Below are positions 55,827 to 64,000 of a DNA stretch of 64,000 nt, in pieces (the stretch's first letter is position 1; each line of letters opens with the position of its first letter). The position numbers and the translations under genes were made by a program. The DNA comes from Dermatemys mawii (taxonomy: Eukaryota > Chordata > Testudines > Dermatemydidae), in NCBI GenBank assembly GCA_007922305.1, contig ML677386.1, forward strand, positions 8,374,155-8,438,154, written 5' to 3'. Under the pieces are notes generated by a model. The model was not told the DNA's origin and ran no database searches. It saw nothing but the letters and a program-made list of their open reading frames with translations.

Positions 55827-56873
55827 GTGAAATGATTTTGATTAACTCTTTTTAGACCGCCAGCCTGCTTGTGTGTTTTGGATGGGTCCTGCCAGTTGAG
55901 ACTGTATTTTCAAACAGGGACGTAGCTAACAGAAGACCTGCAGGTACTGAGTACAGCTGACAGGATATTGTTCCCGTGGAAAGGTGAATCACTTTGGAGA
56001 AAGTGACACAAAGGTTCTTCTGAAGTGTGTAAACAAGAGTCTCCACTCTTTTAGCATGACTGCCCTTGTGGGTCCCAACTGCCATCAGAAACAGAAAGGT
56101 CAAAATGCCACAAGAAAGTACAGATGGGCTCCAGCCTCATTATTGGGATCTAGGTTTCAGACATGAAGTTTTGGGTACTCACATGATCTCTGTAAGAAAG
56201 CTTGTTTTTGCAGCATTCTGAGTTTGGAAGAGGGAATGTGCAAATTACAGCTGATTTCCGCCCCCGAGCTTTGATGAAGAGGATATGGTTTTAGTTTTCA
56301 TTGATGTTTATTTAAACTTTTTGTGGGGTGGGGGGGATAATATTAGTAAGTCAAACACTGAAATGTTTTGTTTCCAAGAAGTATATTTTCAGTTGCCAAA
56401 ACCCATACACAGTGTTTGTTTTCAGATTTTCATTAAAAAATTAAAAACCTTCTATTTGTCAAATTTGTAATGTTTCACTTAATTTTTTCTGCTTAAAAAG
56501 TGTTTTAGTGGAAATCTTGTAAGATGCGCTATCTTTGGGAGATATTTCCAGCCCAAGTTTTCATCTTGTAAGGATTTGGATTCAGAATCTTGCATACTTC
56601 ACCAAACCTGAATTCAGTTCTCCTTAAGAACGCTTGCAAGAACTCACCCTCAAACAGCAAGCAGTGACCTGGCTTTCCATCCACTCCAGTCAGAATGGCC
56701 ATTTCAAACACTGTTGCCCATTTTAACCCAACCAGCTACTTACAGTTTGGGGACCTGAGGGTCCTCCAGGTGGGAGGAGAAATTGGTGGTAGTCAGATAT
56801 CTTTGTAAATAAACAAACCTGCAAAGATCATACAGAGTCCAGTGTCTCTGAAGGCAAGAGGAACTGACTAGCA
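55827..56873. other. No gene; unassigned sequence
   Basis: Frames of 60-83 codons without domains. 56297-56480 is A+T-rich and similar in texture to the gaaaattt MITE fragments. Confidence 0.4.
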
Positions 56874-57184
56874 CAGCGGCTCTCAAATTGTGGGTTGGGA
56901 CCCCAAAGTGTGTCGCAACCCCGTTTTAATGGGATTGCCAGGGCTCGTGTTAGACTTGCTGGGGCCTAGGGCCAAAGCCCAACGGCTTCAGCCCTGGGTG
57001 GCTGGCGGGGCTCAGGTTACAGGACCCCTGCCCAGGACTGAAGCCCTTGAGCTTTGGCTTTAGCCGCTCTGCCCGGGTCAGGGGGGCTCAAGTGGACTCA
57101 TGTTTCAATTCCCCTTCTTGGGGTCATGTAGTAATTTTTGTTGTCAAAACGTGGTGATGGAGCAATGGAGTGTGAGAACCCCTG
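56874..57184. mobile_element. Non-autonomous hAT
   Basis: Left cagcggctctcaaattgtggg and right gtgtgagaacccctg are imperfect inverted repeats. Contains the typical 'gttgggaccccaaagtgtgtcgcaacccc' block and a 'cttgagctttggctttagccgc' middle. Flanks gactagca and taatagga agree at 5 of 8 positions. Confidence 0.85.
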
Positions 57185-57399
57185 TAATAGGAAACAGCTT
57201 CTTTTGCTCACAGCACCACTCTTTTTGCCTGCTCCCTGGACCCAAAAACGTCTCCCCTGTTTCCTTCTATGGTCTGCTACTACTTTGAGCTGCGCCTTTG
57301 GGCCTCTGTGTTCAGTTTCTAAATGTGTTCTGCCTACTACCCCAAAACAAAACAATACTCAGCAAAACCTCCTGGGGGCTTTACACACTTCTCTCAGGT

Positions 57400-57614
57400 C
57401 AGGCCTGCACAACATGCGGCCCGGGGGCCACATGCGGCCCGCACGGGTTCACTGTGCGGCCCGCGGGGGGGGGGGGGGGGGGAGGGGGGTGGCAAGCCAA
57501 GCGGTGCGGTGGGGGGAAGTGGAGGGGGGCGGGGTGAGGGCGGGGCTTTTCAGCCCGCAGCTGTTTTTTTTGAGGTAATATAGCCCTCGCTGCTTTCTGA
57601 GCTGTGCAGGCCTG
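57400..57614. mobile_element. Non-autonomous hAT with 18-G run
   Basis: Ends caggcctgcacaacatg and agctgtgcaggcctg. TSD tctcaggt (57392-57399) and tcttaggt (57615-57622) match at 7 of 8. Same family as 42907-43103, inverted. An uninterrupted run of 18 G lies at 57465-57482. The overlapping 79-146-codon frames here read glycine-rich from this run and are not genes. Confidence 0.93.
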
Positions 57615-57622
57615 TCTTAGGT

Positions 57623-59485
57623 GAAGCTTATGCCTACAGTTATGCTAACGGAAGGATAAATTCACACCTATCACCTCAACCTGAATCCCATAACAAGGGT
57701 TCTCTTTCAAGGTTTCTCTTTCTCTCTCTCTCATCTAAGCAGTCTCAGAGACAAACCATGGAGGCCAAGAAAATCTAAGAGCAGTGAAAAGAAAAATTCA
57801 ATAATCCATGGTAGCTACTGTCAGCCTACAGCCTAGAGAGATTTTCTGCTGAGTGTACAGTCAATATTAGAGCATTTGAATTTAAACAAAACCCAACAAC
57901 AGCAAAGAATCAGTTCTGCAATACAAGCACGTTGGGAATGTAGCACTTGATTTCACTTTGGATGGTTTCCAGGTGAGTTCCTTCCTCCCCTTTTGCCCCT
58001 CAGAACCCAATCCTGTGGATGGTTGAGCACCTGCAACATCAACTATTGTCAACAGGAGCCAGCTGCAGGTGCTGATCACCAGGACCTGGCTTTGAAGGGG
58101 GCTCCTCCTCCAATTTACAAAGGATGAAACCAGTGCACTGCCATGAGAACTCATACACATTATGCCTCTGGGCAGACATGCGTAGCCACAGGAATCCATC
58201 TCTACAAAGGATACCAGCGGAAAACATCCCTATTTGACTATGCTCCTAATGGCAGCAGATTTACAACCTTGCTTGCAGCTAAACCTGCTAACAGTGACAT
58301 CATGCAAGAAGCATTTAAAGGTACAAACCATGGTATTAAGTTGATTACTTGAGAGGCACACAGGGAATAAGTGGAGGAGCCTTAGGGGCTGAGTGGATAA
58401 CTTAAGAGGTGTATTCCTCAGTGATAAATGAGAACCTCTGGCCTGCCCTCAGTTTGGTATCATGGTGCTTAATACTTAGAACTGCAAGATAGCAAGTTAA
58501 ACTCTAGTACTAGGAATAGCAATCAGCCTGGAGACAGTTTGTGCAGGAGGTCACTGTCTCTCAGCATGAGCAACCTAGTTTGTTTGTTAACTGCAGACAG
58601 TTGGTGATAGCAAGTAATTAGAAAACAGAACAAGGTGTATGGATTTTAGGGAAATCAAGTGACAGCAAATCATTCATGATAACACTGTAGTTTAAGGTGC
58701 ACATTCACCCCTTCCAGCACTGAAGTCAGGCTGCCTGGTTGGTTATGGATTCAAATAGACTGCCTGAGAGCCATTCTAGAGCCCTTTACTCATCTTGCTC
58801 TCTATGACCTCCCTTGGTAATTTCCAGTTTCCTCTTTCCCTCCCCAACATCCCATCACCTAAATTTACTGGACATATAATTTTCATCAGATTATGTGTAA
58901 CTGTACATTGGTCCCCAGGAATGTTTCAAGCAGATCTTGCACGCATTATATTCTAGCGTACTTCTCATAAACCTACCCTATGAAATTAGAGTACAGCCGT
59001 GATGGGCCCCAGAGCAGTACTACATGGAAGGCCCTTACCCATAGAAACAGAATAGGGAGGAGGGAGACACTGGAGTGGGTTGGAACTGGAATTCAGACTG
59101 TTGAGAGGGAAGAGAGCTACTTCATGAGAGAGGTCACAGGGAGCATCTCCTAACAACCCTCTTAGGTTCAGCACGTTCAGATACCGCCAGACAGATGTTC
59201 AGTATTGCTGACTGAAACAGAACAGGGTCATCAGCTGCAGTGTACCCCCTCATGGCCAGTAGTGGCTCTACATCTCTCCCACCTCACTTCTCAGGGCTCC
59301 TCAAAACTCCATAGTCTGGTTTGGCTTCTGCAGTGACTTGGCCCTGTGGCTGAGTCCTTAATAAAAGTCTGCCGCTTCTGGGGAAAGAAAAGTTCCTTAG
59401 CCTAAACTCAAATAAAAAACCACAACATCTTTGCCCTCTTCTCAAGCTAAACCCAGTCCCTCCTTCCCAAGCAGCCTGTCCTCTC
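57623..59485. other. No gene; unassigned sequence
   Basis: (CT)n at 57719-57733. Overlapping frames at 57882-58352 (62-105 codons, both strands) have no domain. Confidence 0.45.
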
Positions 59486-59488
59486 TAA

Positions 59489-59616
59489 GGGCTTGTCTAC
59501 ACTTATAGCACTGCTCTGGTGTAACTGCAGCACTTAGTGAAGACACTACCTATGCCGATGGGAGAGCATCTCCTGTCAGTATAGTTATACTGACATAAGT
59601 TTGTAGCAAAGACCAG
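59489..59616. mobile_element. Internally deleted MITE (gggcttgtctacac)
   Basis: Left end gggcttgtctacacttatagc, then 'gtgaagacactacctatgccgatgggagagc..ctcctgtcagtatagttatactgacataagtttgtag'. The core 'gatgggagagcatctcctgtc' folds back. Right end eroded (gcaaagaccag). Confidence 0.7.
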
Positions 59617-60196
59617 AGCTCAGTCTTCTGTCCTGCTCCGTGCCCCCCAGTTTTCAGCCCTTCTCAGCTTTCCCTTAGCCTCTCCTGAGCACCTTTGGAT
59701 TGCTCTATGCTCTTTCCCAAGCAGACACTCCCAGGCTTTCCTACCTGGAGTCTTTCACAGGCCTCTGCCTGCCTTGTGCTTTCCTCTCACTCCTCCCATC
59801 CTTCCTGCATTCACTTACTGAGAGAACCACCACTTCTTCCTCCCAGGCTTCTGCGGGGTAGATAAGGTAAAGTACTGATTGAATCACATGACTTGCCAGC
59901 CACATGACTTTTATCTTCCCTACCTGGGGTGGAGAAGTTAGCTGTGTCACAGATGGGGCTGAGGCCCATCTGCCTGTAAAGGATCAGCCACCCTCTGACA
60001 CTGGATAACCTCTGCTAGTCACAATTCATAGTATACAAGGCATGCTCCAATGTCCACCGACATCAGTGGTGGGGGCTTTACAATGATGTCAATGGGCTGT
60101 GGATCAGGCTGACAGGGTAGTGGTAGGTGCTATACAAAACCATAAGGTAGATAGGGCTGAGCAAATCTTGGAGAACTTGAGGTGCTGTGAACCTTG
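59617..60196. other. No gene; unassigned sequence
   Basis: A 69-codon minus-strand frame (59741-59950) has no domain. Nothing else recognised. Confidence 0.45.
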
Positions 60197-61318
60197 TGTG
60201 ATGTTATTGACATGAACTGGGACCGTATAGATCATTGTTGTAACCAAGGTCCTGTAGTGGCACCAAATCTTATGCAAAGGGAGGCATATAAAGTGTTTAA
60301 GACCAGGTTGTGATTTGCTGGTTATGATTATGCTATCTGTATGTGTGTATCATTTTGTAGTTAAAATTATGAATATTGGCTCTATACTCTCTGTATTTCC
60401 AGTTTATGCTATGCTTCTGGGCGACATCCCAGACAAGTTGGTGTTAGCTCTGCTTAGCCTGCTTGATGGCCCATTAAGGACCATCAGCTATACAGCTGAC
60501 CCACTGAGAGCTTGGAAGGCTCCAATCCATATAAGAAGGATGTTCAAGGTAGCATGGCTGCTTCCTGCAAGTCCTGAGTCATGCATGTGACATTCCCATG
60601 CAACTCCAAAACTCCATTTTGCTGTAATTTTCCACAGTAAGAACAAAGAGGTTCTTACAACTGGAAAAAACTTTAAAAAGGTGATGCACCATCTCCATTT
60701 TGTCTTCAGTCCTGCTTCTTACCTCTGGAGGGACTGCTACAAACTGAAGCTCTGAACAAAGGACTGAATGACCCATCCCAGCTGGGGATGTTTGTACTCC
60801 AGAGACTTGATTTAAACCTGCAGTCTATTTAATCACTGCTACAAGCCTGAACTAAGAACTTTTCCATTACTGTATGTAACTGATTTCATTTAACCAATTC
60901 TAGCTCTCACCTATCTCTTTTTCCTTTTATGAATAAACCTTTAGTTTAGATTCTAAAGGACTGGTAACAGCATGATTTGTGGGTAAGATCAGATTTGTAT
61001 ATTGACCTAGGTCTGAGGCTTAGTCCTCTGGGATCGCAAAAACCTTTTTTCTTTAACTGGGGTATTAGTTTTCATAACAATTTGTCCCCATAATGAGTGG
61101 CTGATGATGGTAATACTGGGAAGCTGGAGTGTCTAAAGAAATGCTTGTGTGACTTGTGGTTAGCCAGTGGGGTGAAACCAAAGTCTTACCTGTTTGGCTG
61201 GTTTGGTTTGCCTTAGAGGTGGAAAAACCCCAGCCTTGGGCTGTAACTGCCCTGCTTTAAGCAATTTGTCCTGAACTGGCACTCTCAGTTAGGTCCCGCC
61301 AGAACCAGCACCATTACA
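60197..61318 (+). mobile_element. Solo LTR of a second endogenous retrovirus family
   Basis: Begins tgtgatgttattgac and ends caccattaca (TG...CA). A perfect 5-bp TSD, ccttg, flanks it (60192-60196 and 61319-61323). A TATA-like catataag lies at 60528-60535 and aataaa at 60932-60937, about 400 bp apart, in plus-strand order. Length 1122 bp; no internal retroviral sequence. Not obviously alignable to the LTR at 14514-16059. Confidence 0.9.
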
Positions 61319-61323
61319 CCTTG

Positions 61324-62355
61324 TAAACTACTTTTGGTGGTCCTAAGACCGAACTTTCAGAAGCAAAAAGTTTAAGTGGATTTGAATTTAGGCAAGATGA
61401 TTTCCCTTATCCCCAATCAGAACCACATTTGATATGTTTCCCTCCCCTCACACGGGGTGAAAGTCCAGCTCTTATAGCATATATGTAACACACAGGGCTT
61501 GAAAATTAGGCATGCAAATCATTCTGCTTGCTTTTCAACCATGTCCAGCTGCTCACACTGCAAGCCCTAGAAGTATGGTCAGATGAAGGAGTGGCCCTGA
61601 GATGGGAAGGAAGGATGGATCTGAAAGAGAAGGGGTGGGGTTCCGCAGTGGGAGGGGCTAGCAACAGAATAGGTGAGAGAATGAAAGACTCTGGTGACTG
61701 AATTATGTTACCTTTAACAGAACTCTTTACTGGTGTATTTATCCTGTCAGTGCACATGTGTGCCTGCACATGTTCTCCTTGCCTCCTGCCAGACTGGCTG
61801 TGCCTCCCTCTCACTGAATTCCAGAGATGTTACGTGTCTGTCAGAAAGGAAGAACTATTTATGCCACGGGCATAAATAAATCCAGAAAGCATTTGCAATA
61901 ACACGGATTGCTAGGGGCCCAATCTTGATCCCACCCGAAGCCAATGACAAAATTGGTCTCAGTGAGAGGTGGATCAGGATCTTAACAGTGCAAGGGGAAC
62001 ACAACAATGGCAAACAGAAATGGGCGGAAGAATGAATTGACAGAAAATAATCTTGGTTTCCAGGAGGAGGGAGGAATTGTTCTGGACAGCTCTGATGTCT
62101 GTGAAACTTTCAGCAGCACAGGAGCAGGATGTTCTTGTGAGGTGAACCCTTAATGTACATTCAGCACCTTGATCCTGTGGTGTTGTGCATGTTAGAACTG
62201 CACAGATAGATTAGGCAAGACAGATTTGTGCTTGATTCAAAAAAGAACAAGATAAGATTCATGCTGTGTAATAATTTCTATTTATTATTTAACAACACAT
62301 CATCTTTGTTTTTCTTTCAGATGCCAATTCATGGCTACTCTTTGAGTGGATGAAC
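61324..62355. other. No gene; unassigned sequence
   Basis: The 102-codon minus-strand frame (61506-61814) has no domain. A pyrimidine run ending cag at about 62310-62320 resembles a splice acceptor, but no exon follows that I can support. Confidence 0.4.
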
Positions 62356-62998
62356 TTAACATAAACACCGCCATACTGGGTCATGTCAAAGGTCCATCTA
62401 GCCCAGTATCCTGTCTTCTGACAGTGGCCAATGCCAGGTGCCCCAGAGGGAATGAACAGAACAGGTAATCATCAAGTGATCCTTCCTCTGTTGCCCATTC
62501 CCAGCTTCTGGCAAACAGAGGCTAGGGACACCATCCCTGCCCATCCTGGTTAATAGCCGTTGATCAGCGGTTCTCAAACCAGGGGTCGTGACCCTCCCGG
62601 GGGTCGCCGTCCACTTCCCAGGGGGTTGCGACCCCCTGCCGCTACTAAAAAGCCGCTGAATGAATTATTTCTGTGTTGGGCAGCTTTTCGGCAGACATGC
62701 CGAGAGCTCCTGAGTGCTGCCGAAGTGATTGTTTCCGGATTCGGTGCACAGTCGGGAGTGCTCGTCATCTTTGCCGAAAAGCTGCCAAACGCGGAAGTAA
62801 TTCATTTGGTGGCTTTTCGGCGGACGTACAAGGGTTGCGCTGCCTGGCAGCTGCAGAAAAAAGGGTCGCAGTTTAGGTAAGTTTGAGAACCGCTGCCATT
62901 GATGGACCTAGTCTCCTTTGTCTTATCTAGTTTTTTTTTGAACACTATTATAGTCGTGGCCTTCACAACATCTTCTGGCAGAGAATTCCCCAGCTGAC
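62356..62998 (-). mobile_element. CR1-like LINE 3' region, interrupted
   Basis: Plus-strand text 'gccatactgggtcatgtcaaaggtccatctagcccagtatcctgtcttctgacagtggccaatgccagg', 'aggctagggacaccatccctgcccatcctgg', then after the nested hAT 'gatggacctagtctcc', 'gtcgtggccttcacaacatcttctggcagagaattcc'. This is the antisense of a CR1-type 3' region in reptiles (family recalled, not searched). Confidence 0.65.
62565..62895. mobile_element. Non-autonomous hAT nested in the CR1-like repeat
   Basis: Ends cagcggttctcaaaccagg and taagtttgagaaccgctg are inverted repeats. TSD ccgttgat (62557-62564) and ccattgat (62896-62903) match at 7 of 8, and the flanks rejoin as one continuous repeat. Interior has 'cttttcggc' three times, about 65-130 bp apart. 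The frame of 106 codons over it is not a gene. Confidence 0.92.
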
Positions 62999-64000
62999 AT
63001 ACCATTATCATAATCATTGGTAGCAGTATCACAGGGTAGCCTAGAGACACTAACTGAGATCTTGATCCCCATTATGCCAAAAAGGGACTTCTTATTTTTT
63101 TTTAAAAAAAGGAACAAAACAAAGTAAAGGCTGTGAGAGCCAGGGAATATGTGAGCACTGCCGACTTTAGCAGACGTCTCTGTCTAAGCTGATCCAGTTT
63201 CACTAAAGGAAATTCCATTAATGCTGGAATACTGTGTCAGTTGATCTGTGATGGAAATCCAAGAATCCTCACCTTGCAAAGACAAAACACAAGTAGAGGA
63301 TTAAGTTGCCACATCGTATTTTTGTTTTTATATTAATAATGACATTTTAAAACCTCATGTTATCCTGTTTATGTGTTTAAGTGGTCACATTATACCTACT
63401 AAGGCTCAAAACTACTCTCTCAAAATCCCAAATTTTCCAACTAGAATTCCGTAACTACTAAGCTTCTGGAGGATGCAGCAGGCTTGTGTTCATTTCAGGC
63501 TACAATGCTATTTGTGCCAAGCGATGCATTAACAATGTCAGCCTTCAAATATATATATATATAAATGTTTGCATTAGCAACAAGAGACTTGAAAGCTTTG
63601 GCTAGTTGGGTGAAATCCTGTACCTTTGCAATCAATGGGAGTTTTGCCGTTGAGGCTAAGACTTTACCAGGTTTGAACCTATTCACATCTTTCAATAAAG
63701 AAATCCATCTGAAAACATCACAAGAAAAGGCTTCCTTGCTAGATTTCTAGTATGGCCTGGTTTCAGCTGATTGGAAAGACTGCAAGAATAGTTCCTGTAC
63801 GGTAATTTGGAATTTCTGCTTCTGGTAGCAGCTGAAATCAAGACTTGGAACAATGTGTTTGGAGAAAGCCTAGAAGTGAATTAGAGACACAGAACCTCAG
63901 AAGGCATAGGAGTGGAGTGCAGCTCGGTTTGCCCTACTCACCAACATTCAGAAGAAGCCAGTGGGAGTTCTGGATGCGCCCTGAGTGCAGACTCACTCTG
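62999..64000. other. No gene; unassigned, with (TA)n at 63549-63562
   Basis: A-rich run at 63095-63108. 63620-63660 ('gcaatcaatgggagttttgccgttgagg') is a hairpin-family relative. No coding region supported. Confidence 0.45.

Noticed and set aside
57138..57583. Glycine-rich frames of 79-146 codons
   Set aside because: Produced by the 18-G run within a hAT element.
62300..62345. Splice acceptor followed by an exon
   Set aside because: The pyrimidine tract plus cag is followed by stops and a repeat; no coding potential seen.
1..64000. A new multi-gene biological system
   Set aside because: No gene clusters, conserved protein domains or operon-like layout exist in the window apart from decayed mobile-element coding sequence; the notable structures are mobile-element derived.

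Overview
The window looks like non-coding vertebrate nuclear DNA, most likely from a turtle (Testudines). No protein-coding gene, rRNA or tRNA gene, CRISPR array, operon or prokaryotic signal is supported. Open frames are short, overlap on both strands and mostly fall inside repeats. The turtle assignment is inference. It rests on the combination of young CR1 LINE 3' ends, MIR-type SINEs with a reptile-style tail, hAT and 3-bp-TSD DNA transposon fossils, TG...CA solo LTRs, and a Penelope-like family whose 3' tail reads 'gactaacacggctgct'. The window is probably a long intron or an intergenic desert.

Layout. 1-1.1 kb: microsatellite and a degenerate subrepeat block with an imperfect ~40-bp motif at both ends. 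2.5-9 kb: MITE, MIR-like SINE and a CR1 3' end on the minus strand. 10.2-11.5 kb: a Penelope-like insertion folded into a perfect 76-bp inverted repeat and bounded by a 13-bp target-site duplication (TSD), followed by a hAT element with a perfect 8-bp TSD nested in another MITE. 13.8-16.1 kb: a MITE, then a solo LTR (5-bp TSD) containing a hAT element (8-bp TSD). 17.6-19.2 kb: a decayed CR1 reverse-transcriptase region interrupted by a Penelope-like 3' end (12-bp TSD) and a hAT element. 21-31 kb: CR1 pieces in both orientations, MIR-like SINEs and a 676-bp TIR element. 32.4-33.1 kb: the longest Penelope-like fragment, with a GIY-YIG endonuclease remnant and a hammerhead-ribozyme-like 3' motif. 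35-45 kb: hAT elements (one nested in another), a foldback MITE and microsatellites. 46-51 kb: another Penelope-like 3' end, a tRNA-SINE-like piece, a TIR element with perfect TCA TSDs, and LTR-like sequence. 52-64 kb: MIR-like pieces, hAT elements, a second solo LTR (5-bp TSD) and an interrupted CR1-like piece.

There is no gene pathway to describe. The interest lies in mobile-element archaeology. Penelope-like copies occur at four places, one of them a perfect palindrome, and they share a motif matching most of the hammerhead core. Nested insertions with readable TSDs allow relative dating. A dispersed short hairpin family is also visible. Family names are recalled by pattern and were not checked against a repeat library; boundaries and TSDs were read directly from the sequence.
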